Source: Phaeobacter sp. | Lineage (GTDB): Bacteria; Pseudomonadota; Alphaproteobacteria; Rhodobacterales; Rhodobacteraceae | Length of the DNA: 64,000 nucleotides | Assembly: GCF_022825805.1 (NCBI RefSeq) | Contig: NZ_JAJDWC010000089.1 | Span: 1-64,000, forward strand | Direction: 5' to 3' | Shown: one piece after another, positions 29,856-38,832 of the stretch | Position numbering within the stretch: the first letter of the stretch is position 1 | Layout: every line of letters starts with the position of its first letter | Position numbers and translations under genes: made by a program | The notes under the pieces: generated by a model | Databases searched by the model: none | What the model saw: only the letters and a program-made list of their open reading frames with translations | What the model was told of the DNA's origin: nothing

Positions 29856-31241
29856 TCAGCCGTCGTGATCCAGAACGGCGACCTGGCGCGGTTCCGTTTC
29901 AACCGGCTCCGGCGCCTCAAGCTCCGCCCCTTTTGCAACCACACCCATGGTTTCAAACTTTCGAGCTGACGGCAGAACACGTGTTTCCAAAGATCCAACC
30001 ACTTTGTTGTAGTTGTTCACAGATGACGACAGCGACCGCCCAACAGCCGCCAGATTTCTGGCAAACACCGACAGACGGTCATGCAGTTCTTTGGCGGCTT
30101 TTTGGACGGCCACGGCATTTTCGGCCATTTTCTCCTGCTGCCAGCCATAGGCAACCGATTTGACCAACGCCATCAACGTGGTCGGCGAGGCAATCAAGAC
30201 ACGGTTGTCAAAAGCATACTCAATCAGCCCAGGATCCACCTCTGCGGCGGCGGAGACAAAGGTCTCTCCGGGAATGAACATGACGACGAAGTCAGGCGTG
30301 CTGTCCAAAGCATCCTGATAAGACTTCGATGCCAGTTGCTTCACATGGGTGCGCACGTGGTGCGCATGTCGCTGCAAGGCCGCATGTTGCAGATCCGGTG
30401 TTTCCGCTTCGATAGAGTCCAAATAGGCCTCAAGCGGTGTTTTGGCATCTACCACGATGCTCTTGCCGCCAGGAATGCGCACAATGGCATCCGGCCGTTT
30501 CAACCCCTCGTCAGACGCAAAAGATCGCTCCAACTGAAAATCGACATGTTCTGCCATACCCGCCATTTCGAACACTTGGCGGAGTTGCATTTCACCCCAT
30601 CTGCCGCGCGTTTTTGGTGCGCGCAGCGCTTGCACCAGCTTGCGGGTCTCTCCACCCAGCGCAGCCTGGCCGTCTGCGAGATGTTTCACCTGCTCTTTGA
30701 TGGCACCATAGGCTTCATTGCGGGCCTGCTCGATCTCTTTGATCCGGTCTCCGAATTGGCCCAACTTCTGATCCAGCGGTTTGACCAAATTCTCGATGGC
30801 CGTCTGCCGTTTGGTCAGCTCGTTTTCTGCGGCCTTGCTATGGGCCTGAAACCGCTCGCTGACCAAGCCCAAAAACGCCTCGCTGTTCTGTTTCAAAACG
30901 CCAGAGGCCAAAGTCCCAAATTTATGCTCCATCTGCTGGCTTGCATACTGCAGTTCCTCAAGCCGTGCCGCATGTTCTGCGCGCAGAGCCTGAATCTGGG
31001 CCTCTGCCTGATATCGCGCGCTGCGCTCGTTCTCGCTGGTCCGACGGAGAGTCGCCAACTCATCCGAGAGCTCGGGGAGACGCGCAGCCTCCGACTGCAG
31101 GACAGCGGCATGGCTGCGCAGGTCGCTGTATCGGGTCTCACTGCGGCGCAACCGGGACTGAGACTGCCACAGCAAAGCCGCCAAAACGACCACCAGGCCC
31201 GCCAAAGCAAAGACCACCCATTGCGTCTGGTCAACTAGCAC
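29856..31241 (-). CDS. rmuC: DNA recombination protein RmuC
   Basis: N-terminal TM and coiled coil; GRWGEMQLRQVFEMAGMAEHVDF, VVDAKTPLEAYL, VMFIPGETF motifs. Confidence 0.93.
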   Translation of the reverse strand: MLVDQTQWVVFALAGLVVVLAALLWQSQSRLRRSETRYSDLRSHAAVLQSEAARLPELSDELATLRRTSENERSARYQAEAQIQALRAEHAARLEELQYASQQMEHKFGTLASGVLKQNSEAFLGLVSERFQAHSKAAENELTKRQTAIENLVKPLDQKLGQFGDRIKEIEQARNEAYGAIKEQVKHLADGQAALGGETRKLVQALRAPKTRGRWGEMQLRQVFEMAGMAEHVDFQLERSFASDEGLKRPDAIVRIPGGKSIVVDAKTPLEAYLDSIEAETPDLQHAALQRHAHHVRTHVKQLASKSYQDALDSTPDFVVMFIPGETFVSAAAEVDPGLIEYAFDNRVLIASPTTLMALVKSVAYGWQQEKMAENAVAVQKAAKELHDRLSVFARNLAAVGRSLSSSVNNYNKVVGSLETRVLPSARKFETMGVVAKGAELEAPEPVETEPRQVAVLDHDG

Positions 31242-31274
31242 TGCTCATCCTCCCTATTTTGGGGGCTTTTGTTT

Positions 31275-33239
31275 TCAGCTGCGCCCGAAAAGGCGTTCAA
31301 TATCAGAGAGCTTCAGCTCTACATAGGTTGGCCGTCCGTGGTTGCATTGACCGGAATGGGGCGTGGCTTCCATTTCGCGCAGCAACGCGTTCATTTCCTC
31401 TCCGCGCATCCAGCGGCCCGACCGGATCGATCCATGGCAAGCAACCCGACTGAGAATGGCTTCGATCTTTGCCTGAACAAGATGGGTTTCACCCTGGTCG
31501 TCCAACTCATCCAAGATGTCTTTCACCAACGCCTCTGCATTGACCGTGCCGAGGATTGCGGGCGTTTCACGAACCGCAATGGCGCCGCCACCAAAGGCTT
31601 CGATCCCAAGCCCGAACTGATTCAATTGCTCTGCAACGGCCAATATGCGGGCACAGTCATTTTCGCTCAGTTCGATGATTTCAGGGATGAGCAAAGCCTG
31701 CGCAGCCACTCCGGTTTCAGCCATCTGACGTTTCAATTTTTCGTAGACAAGCCGTTCATGCGCAGCATGTTGGTCAACAATCACCATCCCATCTTGGGTT
31801 TGCGCAATGATATAGTTTTCATGCACCTGGCCCCGTGCCGCCCCAAGCGGCAAGGCCTCAGGTTGTGGATCGGCCGGCAGATCTGAAACACGCGCATCGT
31901 TAGCGGTTGGACCGTAGGATGTTGGACTGCCGGCTGTGTGACTGTCGTGTTGCGAGGGCGCCGACGGATCGATCACCCGCCCGCTATATGAGGCTCCAAG
32001 CTCAGCAAAGCCGCTAGGCGCCGAATCCAGACCATGCTCGGAAAAGGGCGCTTGCGCCGCATAGGACATGTTGCGTGACGCGGCAGATGGGCGATCCATC
32101 TGGTAGATCCGTGGAGTTGCCTCCTGGCCCGTCGGTTCTGGTCGCATCGCCCCCAACGTGGCACCCGCAACCGTCGAAGACGCGCGGTGGCCCGCCTCGG
32201 CCAAAGCGTGACGCAGGCTGGAGACAATCAAACCGCGTGCAATGCCAGGATCACGAAACCGCACTTCGGATTTTGCGGGATGGACATTCACATCAACAAA
32301 GGTGGGATCACAATCGATGAACAACGCCGCCGCCGGGTGGCGATCCCGGCTCAAAAAGTCAAAATAGGCTGCCCGCAGCGCTCCGGTCAGCATTTTATCC
32401 TTAACCGGTCTGGTGTTCACAAACAGATATTGCGCGACGGCTGCCCCTCGGGAGTAGGTCGGCAGCGCCGCATAGCCGTACAGCCTGACGTCCTCGCGTT
32501 GGGCGTCAATCCGCAACGCGTTTTCCGCAAAATCCCGACCCAGAATAGACGCCAAACGCCCGTGCAACGCATCAAACAGGTCGCCGTTCATAGGATCCGC
32601 ACGAAAGGTAACACGCCCCTCACCACCGCCTGAGACGTCGCGCAGAGTGAACCCAATCGACGGCTCCGCCATGGCCAGGCGTTTTACCACATCGCCAATT
32701 GCCTGGCTCTCCGCCCGGTCACTGCGCATGAACTTCAGTCGCGCAGGCGTCGCAAAAAACAAATCCCGCAGTTCGATAACGGTCCCCTGACGAATGGCCG
32801 CTGGTTTCACCGCACTCATCTGACCACCGGAGACATCGATCTGCGCCGCATCATGACCAGCCGCCCGGCTCTTGATGCTCAGCCGTCCGACAGCGCCGAG
32901 ACTGGGCAGAGCTTCACCCCGAAAACCGAAGGTATGGATGTTCAACAGATCCGAACCATCAATTTTGGACGTTGCATGGCGAGACAAGGCCAGCGGCAGA
33001 TCATCGGGACGCATGCCACATCCATCGTCGACAACGCGGATCAGCGTTTTGCCGCCATCCGCGATATCAATGGAAATCCGTGTGGCGCCGGCATCAACAG
33101 CATTCTCCACGAGTTCCTTGACCGCCGAAGCAGGCCGTTCAACAACCTCACCCGCCGCAATCCGGTTGATTGCGCTGTCGTCAAGTTGACGAATAACGGG
33201 AGAGGTCTTTTCGCGGATTTTGGGGTCTGCTTGTGCCAT
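31275..33239 (-). CDS. mutL: DNA mismatch repair protein MutL
   Basis: IAAGEVVERPASAVKELVENAVDAGA and GFRGEALPSLGAV GHKL motifs; C-terminal dimerisation domain. Confidence 0.96.
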   Translation of the reverse strand: MAQADPKIREKTSPVIRQLDDSAINRIAAGEVVERPASAVKELVENAVDAGATRISIDIADGGKTLIRVVDDGCGMRPDDLPLALSRHATSKIDGSDLLNIHTFGFRGEALPSLGAVGRLSIKSRAAGHDAAQIDVSGGQMSAVKPAAIRQGTVIELRDLFFATPARLKFMRSDRAESQAIGDVVKRLAMAEPSIGFTLRDVSGGGEGRVTFRADPMNGDLFDALHGRLASILGRDFAENALRIDAQREDVRLYGYAALPTYSRGAAVAQYLFVNTRPVKDKMLTGALRAAYFDFLSRDRHPAAALFIDCDPTFVDVNVHPAKSEVRFRDPGIARGLIVSSLRHALAEAGHRASSTVAGATLGAMRPEPTGQEATPRIYQMDRPSAASRNMSYAAQAPFSEHGLDSAPSGFAELGASYSGRVIDPSAPSQHDSHTAGSPTSYGPTANDARVSDLPADPQPEALPLGAARGQVHENYIIAQTQDGMVIVDQHAAHERLVYEKLKRQMAETGVAAQALLIPEIIELSENDCARILAVAEQLNQFGLGIEAFGGGAIAVRETPAILGTVNAEALVKDILDELDDQGETHLVQAKIEAILSRVACHGSIRSGRWMRGEEMNALLREMEATPHSGQCNHGRPTYVELKLSDIERLFGRS

Positions 33240-33326
33240 GAAACAAGATTTAGCATGGGTCCAGAGTGATGCGCCAGCCGCAATACAAGGACCATATCAA
33301 CCCGTGAGCCGGCAAAATCTACGCGC

Positions 33327-34256
33327 TCACACTCCCGCTGGGGAGCCCGCACGGTGTCGACAGGGCCCAAAAACCGCTGCAATGGCCAACAACACGCCCG
33401 ACACTGTCGCAATCATGCCCGCCGCGCTGACGGCATCCGCCGCACCCACCCAAAGCGGCCCGTAGCCTGCAAGAACATAGCCAAAAATCGCGGACACAAT
33501 GGCGAAAGCAACGCTCCAAAGGACCTGCCCTTCCAAACGGTTCGTCATCATCCTGGCCGCGGCAGGGGGACAGATGAACATCGCGATGACAATGATGGAA
33601 CCCACGGCATCAAACGCTGCAACCGCGGCGATGGCAGACACCACCACGAGCGCCAGGCCCAGCATGGTCGTGCGCACCCCAAGAGTTCGGGCAAAACTCT
33701 CATCAAAGGTAGAAATCATGAGCGGTCGCCAGAACACACCAATGAACAGCAGAACCCCAACCAGCGTGAATGCCATGCGCGGCAGTTCTGGTGGCAAATG
33801 CCGCAGGGCATCGACGTCCAGTAGGGACTGCCACCCTACGGCATCAAGCCAGATCAGGCTTTCAAGATTGCCATAAAGCGCGTGTTCCACGTCCAAATGG
33901 ACGCTGGAGGTATCTGTTTGCTCCAACAGCAAAACGCCACCTGCAAACATCGTGGTGAACACAACTCCCATTGCAGCGCCCGGTTCAATCCGGCCCAGAC
34001 GTCGGATCAACTCGATCAACACAACCGCAACCAGGGCTGCCGCTGCAGCACCCAGCATCATGGGCCACGCCGCGATCAAACCTGTGAACAAAAACGCCAC
34101 GACAATGCCGGGCAGCACCACATGGCTGATCGCATCCCCGATCAAGGCCTGCCGCCGCAGCAACAAAAAGTTCCCGGGCAGCGCGCAGGCCACAGCGGCG
34201 CAGATCCCAATCAACAAGGGTGTCAGCGACAGCGGAACAAACTCTTCGCCCATCAT
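33327..34256 (-). CDS. Metal (Mn/Zn/Fe) ABC transporter permease, SitD/MntD-like
   Basis: ABC-3 family permease: LLLRRQALIGDAISHVVLPGIVVAFL; overlaps upstream permease gene. Confidence 0.88.
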   Translation of the reverse strand: MMGEEFVPLSLTPLLIGICAAVACALPGNFLLLRRQALIGDAISHVVLPGIVVAFLFTGLIAAWPMMLGAAAAALVAVVLIELIRRLGRIEPGAAMGVVFTTMFAGGVLLLEQTDTSSVHLDVEHALYGNLESLIWLDAVGWQSLLDVDALRHLPPELPRMAFTLVGVLLFIGVFWRPLMISTFDESFARTLGVRTTMLGLALVVVSAIAAVAAFDAVGSIIVIAMFICPPAAARMMTNRLEGQVLWSVAFAIVSAIFGYVLAGYGPLWVGAADAVSAAGMIATVSGVLLAIAAVFGPCRHRAGSPAGV

Positions 34257-35458
34257 GCCAGCACCTCTCTTGGCGTGCCAATACGGCGATCCAGATCCCG
34301 AATTTGATCGTCCGTCAACACAGTTTCGATTTCACGCAAACCATCGTAGAGCGCTGCAGTGGCCTCCAGGCTTTGGTCTGCCCTCACAAGTGCCCAGCGG
34401 TGTTCATCTCGCAGTGCTTTTGCCGCCCGCGCGACCCCGGTTTCCGTTGCCACCCCATCCGCGCGCAACAGACCATGCCGTCGCAACAACCGCAGCGTAA
34501 GCGGTTCATAAATTACCTGCCCCTGGGCCAACGCCAACAACCCCTGGCGCAAGTGCACCTGCCGCTGAAACCTGACATGACGCATCACTGCGGCCAAAAC
34601 ACCACGGTTTGGTGCAAACAGTAAGGACAGAGCAAAGAGAGCAAAGCTCACCAGCACAATGATCGGACCAGTCGGTAGATTGGGAGCAGAGGCTGATAGA
34701 GCCGCGCCGATAAAGGCCGCGAGCGCGCCTGCGATGCCTGCAAACACAACGACAAGGTCCGATCGCTCGGTCCAGAAACGTGCCGTGACCGGCGGAATGA
34801 TCAGCAGCGCAACAATGAGGATCAATCCCACAACTTTCAGCCCGACCACAGTAACGGCCATCACGAGCGCCATCATCAGCATGTCGATCTGCGATACGGA
34901 GATCCCACGCGCGGATGCATATTCCGGATCAAACGCCACAAGCGTCATGGGACGTCGCATAAGAAGAATCACAAGTAACGTCGCTGCGCCACCCGCCGCA
35001 ATGATCAGCGCATCATTCCACAACATGCCCGCGGTCGAGCCAAGCAAGAACCCCTCCAGGCCAGCTTGACGACCAACGCCCAGGCTTTGAATAACGGTGA
35101 GGATCACAACGCCAAAGCCGAAAAAAACCGACAAGACCGCACCGATTGCAGCATCCTCAGCCAATCTGGTGTTGCGGGTCAGCCAGTTGAGACACCACAA
35201 TCCGATCCCGGCAGAGACTGCAGATCCGATCAGCAACCCAATGAGATTCCGGCCATCGCCACCAAATGCAACCATGATCAAGAACGCCACGCCCACACCC
35301 GGAAGGGTCGCATGACTGATCGCATCACTGACCAAAGCGCGTTTGCGCAGAAACAGGAACGTCCCGGTGATTCCAGCCGAGGCCCCAAGCAACGTGGCCC
35401 CGATGGCAACGAGGGACGCGTTGTAACCAAGCTGCAGAAGCAGCGCATCCAGCAACAT
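34253..35458 (-). CDS. Metal ABC transporter permease SitC/MntC-like with C-terminal DtxR-like extension
   Basis: ABC-3 permease core (FLRKRALVSDAISHATLPGVGVAFL) plus about 117-aa soluble C-terminal tail. Confidence 0.88.
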   Translation of the reverse strand: MLLDALLLQLGYNASLVAIGATLLGASAGITGTFLFLRKRALVSDAISHATLPGVGVAFLIMVAFGGDGRNLIGLLIGSAVSAGIGLWCLNWLTRNTRLAEDAAIGAVLSVFFGFGVVILTVIQSLGVGRQAGLEGFLLGSTAGMLWNDALIIAAGGAATLLVILLMRRPMTLVAFDPEYASARGISVSQIDMLMMALVMAVTVVGLKVVGLILIVALLIIPPVTARFWTERSDLVVVFAGIAGALAAFIGAALSASAPNLPTGPIIVLVSFALFALSLLFAPNRGVLAAVMRHVRFQRQVHLRQGLLALAQGQVIYEPLTLRLLRRHGLLRADGVATETGVARAAKALRDEHRWALVRADQSLEATAALYDGLREIETVLTDDQIRDLDRRIGTPREVLA

Positions 35459-35459
35459 C

Positions 35460-36305
35460 TTAGGTAGCTCCGACCTGCGAGGTATGAAGTGCCGCAGCCG
35501 CGCCCAACTGGTCCACTTGTGCAGTTGCCAATCGCCCGCCATAGGCTGCTTGCAAGGTTTCAGCCGTGAACGCCGTCTGCACCGGGCCTTCCGCAATCTT
35601 GCGGGTGTTGATCAAAAACACATTGTCAAAGTAGTCCGCGACCGTTGCAAGATCATGATGCACCACCACAACGGTCTTGCCCTCTTCGCGCAGCTGCTTG
35701 AGCACCGAAATGATCGCCTTTTCCGTTGCGGCATCGACGCCAGCAAAGGGTTCGTCCAACACATACAGATCTGCCCCTTGCGCCAAAGCGCGAGCGAGAA
35801 AGACCCTTTGTTGCTGGCCGCCGGACAATTGCCCGATCTGCCGGGTTGCGAAGTCGGCCATCCCAACCCGCTCCAGGCATGTCCGTGCCGCTGCACGGTG
35901 GGCGCCAGTGATGCGCTTCAGCAAGCCGAGCTCCCGGTAAAGCCCCATCATCACCACATCGATAACGCGGGTCGGAAAATCCCAGTCCACGCTGGCCCGT
36001 TGCGGGACGTAGGCAATACGGCCACGCTGCGTCTCCAGCGCGGCACCAAAGACATTCACCCGCCCCGATAGCGCCGGTACAATACCAAGAGCGGCCTTGA
36101 GCATGGTGGATTTGCCCGCACCGTTCGGGCCGACAATGGCAGTCATTTTGCCCGCTTCGACAGTCATATCGACGGAGAATACCGCGGGCTTATCCCCGTA
36201 GCTGACCGTCAGGCCACGAATGGTCAGCGGCGCGTTGGCAATGCGGGCTGCGTCAGCCTCCTGCTCGGGAGAGATGCCATTTTCGCGCGCCAGAACGACA
36301 GTCAT
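35460..36305 (-). CDS. Metal ABC transporter ATP-binding protein, SitB/MntB-like
   Basis: GPNGAGKSTMLKAALG, LSGGQQQRVFLARALAQ, LYVLDEPFAGVDAATE. Confidence 0.92.
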   Translation of the reverse strand: MTVVLARENGISPEQEADAARIANAPLTIRGLTVSYGDKPAVFSVDMTVEAGKMTAIVGPNGAGKSTMLKAALGIVPALSGRVNVFGAALETQRGRIAYVPQRASVDWDFPTRVIDVVMMGLYRELGLLKRITGAHRAAARTCLERVGMADFATRQIGQLSGGQQQRVFLARALAQGADLYVLDEPFAGVDAATEKAIISVLKQLREEGKTVVVVHHDLATVADYFDNVFLINTRKIAEGPVQTAFTAETLQAAYGGRLATAQVDQLGAAAALHTSQVGAT

Positions 36306-36317
36306 ACCAATGCCCTC

Positions 36318-37331
36318 TCACAAACCAGCAGCGGAGAGGCGGCCGGACATACCCTTGGTTGGCACCTCCGCGCCAAGCGCGCCGGCAATGGTGGTGATAT
36401 TGTGGTCCAGCATGCCAACATACGTCCCCTCATAGGTGCCTTCCTCCCCCATCGCGTCGGAGAACAGTTCACCACCGATGCGCACCTCATGGCCCTGCGC
36501 AGCTGCACCCTCGATCAATGCACGTACCGATCGATCAGAAACAGAGCTTTCGACAAAAACAGCAGAGACCTGGCGCTCAACAAGCATGTCCACAAGCGTG
36601 CTAATCCGGTTCAATCCCGCCTCAGACTGTGTCGATATCCCTTGGATGCCCATGACCTCGAACCCGTATTCACCGCCGAAATACCCGAAGGCGTCATGCG
36701 CCGTGACCAACACACGGTTGCTGGCCGGGACCTGGGTCAACACCTCTTCCCCATAGCTGATAAGCTGATCCAGCTCTGCCATATGGGCGGCTGCGTTGGC
36801 AGCAAACACATCTGCCTGTTCGGGGCGCACATCAGAGAGCGCTTTTTGCACCTCAGCAACCACGTCCTTCCACAAGGCAGGTGTCATCCACACGTGCGGG
36901 TCGAATTTGTCTGCATATTCATCATGCCCCAAGAGCCGATCTTTGGAGAGCCCTTCAGCGACTGCAACAACAGTCCGCTTGCGCGCGAGATCATGGAAAA
37001 ACTCTTCCATCTGCGCCTCCAGATAAAGGCCGTGCCACAGGACCAGATCAGCCCGTGTCATTGCCACGATGTCTGATCTGGTTTGACGATAGGCGTGAGG
37101 ATCAACGCCAGGGCCCATCAACGCCTTAACCTCAACAGTGTCCCCGCCCACTTGGCGCGCGGCGTCAGCGATCATCCCAGTGGTGGCCACCACTTTCAGT
37201 TTTGCCTCGGCGGTCGCCGCCGCTGGAAGGGTCAGAATTGAGAAAGCCACCAGTGCGACAACCTTAAAATGCCGCCCAACACACTTCAAAAGCGCTGCGA
37301 TATTATTGGCGTTCAACCACATGGAGACCAT
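36318..37331 (-). CDS. Metal ABC transporter substrate-binding protein, SitA/ZnuA/MntA-like
   Basis: Cluster A-I fold: VVATTGMIADAARQVGGDTVEVKALMGPGVDPHAY, LVTAHDAFGYFGGEYGFEV. Confidence 0.93.
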   Translation of the reverse strand: MVSMWLNANNIAALLKCVGRHFKVVALVAFSILTLPAAATAEAKLKVVATTGMIADAARQVGGDTVEVKALMGPGVDPHAYRQTRSDIVAMTRADLVLWHGLYLEAQMEEFFHDLARKRTVVAVAEGLSKDRLLGHDEYADKFDPHVWMTPALWKDVVAEVQKALSDVRPEQADVFAANAAAHMAELDQLISYGEEVLTQVPASNRVLVTAHDAFGYFGGEYGFEVMGIQGISTQSEAGLNRISTLVDMLVERQVSAVFVESSVSDRSVRALIEGAAAQGHEVRIGGELFSDAMGEEGTYEGTYVGMLDHNITTIAGALGAEVPTKGMSGRLSAAGL

Positions 37332-37388
37332 CCTCTTACTTAAAATCTGACCTCAATAAGAGCGCTCCACGGTCAGCTGTCAATGAAA

Positions 37389-37405
37389 TTGCGACTTATT
37401 CGCAA
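37389..37405. promoter_or_regulatory. Operator-like inverted repeat TTGCGA-N5-TCGCAA upstream of sitA
   Basis: TTGCGACTTATTCGCAA, perfect 6-bp arms; resembles alphaproteobacterial Fur/Mur-type boxes. Confidence 0.6.
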
Positions 37406-37411
37406 AAAGAA

Positions 37412-37428
37412 TTGCAAATCAGTCGCAA
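37412..37428. promoter_or_regulatory. Second operator-like inverted repeat TTGCAA-N5-TCGCAA
   Basis: TTGCAAATCAGTCGCAA, 23 bp centre-to-centre from the first site. Confidence 0.55.
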
Positions 37429-37543
37429 TTGCATGAATTTTTTGTCCAAACAGTCAAAAATTTACCCGCTCAGCCCTGCCTTCGCTTGCCAACCTGGAAC
37501 CGTCGTGCGATTTTCGCACCAAATTCCAACAAGGATTCCCGGC

Positions 37544-38533
37544 ATGGAAAGCCAAATTGCAGAGCACACCGCGCAACTGCCGCAGGTGGGCGAACCTCGT
37601 AATCCCGGCATGGCGCTGGATCTGGACTGGGCGCTCGGCGTCGAGGCCAACACCTCCGCGATCGAGCGCCGGTGCAGCACATTGTCCGGCCGCCGTAGCG
37701 TAAAGAAAGACTATCAGGCTGCCTGGCTGCTGAAGGCCATCACGCTGATCGACCTGACAACGCTGTCTGGCGACGACACCGCCGGTCGCGTCCGTCGGCT
37801 ATGTGCCAAGGCGCGCCAACCGGTGCGTGCAGACATTCTGCAGGCCCTGGACATGGGGCCTATCACCACCGGCGCTGTCTGTGTTTATCATGACATGATC
37901 GAAACGGCCGTTTCGTCGTTGAACGGCAGCGGCATCCCAGTTGCCGCTGTTTCCACGGGGTTCCCAGGTGGCCTGTCACCATTTCACCTCCGACTGGCAG
38001 AAATCGAAGAGAGCGTGAAGGCCGGGGCCAAGGAGATTGATATCGTGATTTCTCGCCGCCACGTGCTGTCCGGAAATTGGCAGGCGCTTTACGACGAAAT
38101 GAAGGCCTTCCGCGCGGCTTGTGGTGATGCACATGTCAAGGCGATCCTGGCAACCGGCGAATTGGGCACCCTGCGCAATGTCGCGCGCGCATCTTTGATC
38201 TGTATGATGGCAGGTGCAGACTTCATCAAGACATCCACCGGCAAAGAAAGCATCAACGCCACCCTGCCCGTCAGCTTGGTGATGATCCGTGCCATTCGCG
38301 ACTATCACGACCGCACAGGCTACCGTGTCGGCTACAAACCCGCAGGCGGGATCTCCAAGGCGAAGGATGCTCTGGTGTATCTGTCGCTGATGAAAGAAGA
38401 GCTGGGGGATCGCTGGCTGCAGCCCGATCTGTTCCGCTTTGGGGCGTCCTCTCTTCTGGGCGACATCGAACGCCAGCTCGAACACCACGTGACAGGCGCC
38501 TATTCCGCCGGGTACCGTCACGCCATGGCCTAA
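37544..38533 (+). CDS. deoC: Deoxyribose-phosphate aldolase
   Basis: CVYHDMIETA, VSTGFPGG, ADFIKTSTGK and GYKPAGGISK motifs; start at MESQIAEHT. Confidence 0.94.
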   Translation: MESQIAEHTAQLPQVGEPRNPGMALDLDWALGVEANTSAIERRCSTLSGRRSVKKDYQAAWLLKAITLIDLTTLSGDDTAGRVRRLCAKARQPVRADILQALDMGPITTGAVCVYHDMIETAVSSLNGSGIPVAAVSTGFPGGLSPFHLRLAEIEESVKAGAKEIDIVISRRHVLSGNWQALYDEMKAFRAACGDAHVKAILATGELGTLRNVARASLICMMAGADFIKTSTGKESINATLPVSLVMIRAIRDYHDRTGYRVGYKPAGGISKAKDALVYLSLMKEELGDRWLQPDLFRFGASSLLGDIERQLEHHVTGAYSAGYRHAMA

Positions 38534-38548
38534 AGAACGGAGAGGCAG

Positions 38549-38827
38549 ATGCCATCTGAATGGGTCGTCAGTGCGATCTTTCTCAGTCTCTGGATCGTTG
38601 CATTCCAGTGGCGGCGATGGCGTCTGCGTCTTGAAGCATCCGAATTGCCGGAGGCGACGCGTGATCTGCTGGGGCCAGCGCCCTATTTCACGCCGCCCCC
38701 GCGCGATCACCTCACACCCGAGCTGATTCAGTTCGCCCGGTTTCACCGCAAAAGCCGCTTGCCGGGGCTGATCCTGCTCTTCCTTTATCTGACAGTCTTT
38801 GTCCTGTCGTTCCCAACCGGACAGTAA
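38549..38827 (+). CDS. Small hypothetical membrane protein between deoC and ALDH
   Basis: 92 aa, N- and C-terminal hydrophobic helices, close spacing to both neighbours. Confidence 0.65.
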   Translation: MPSEWVVSAIFLSLWIVAFQWRRWRLRLEASELPEATRDLLGPAPYFTPPPRDHLTPELIQFARFHRKSRLPGLILLFLYLTVFVLSFPTGQ

Positions 38828-38832
38828 TCGCG

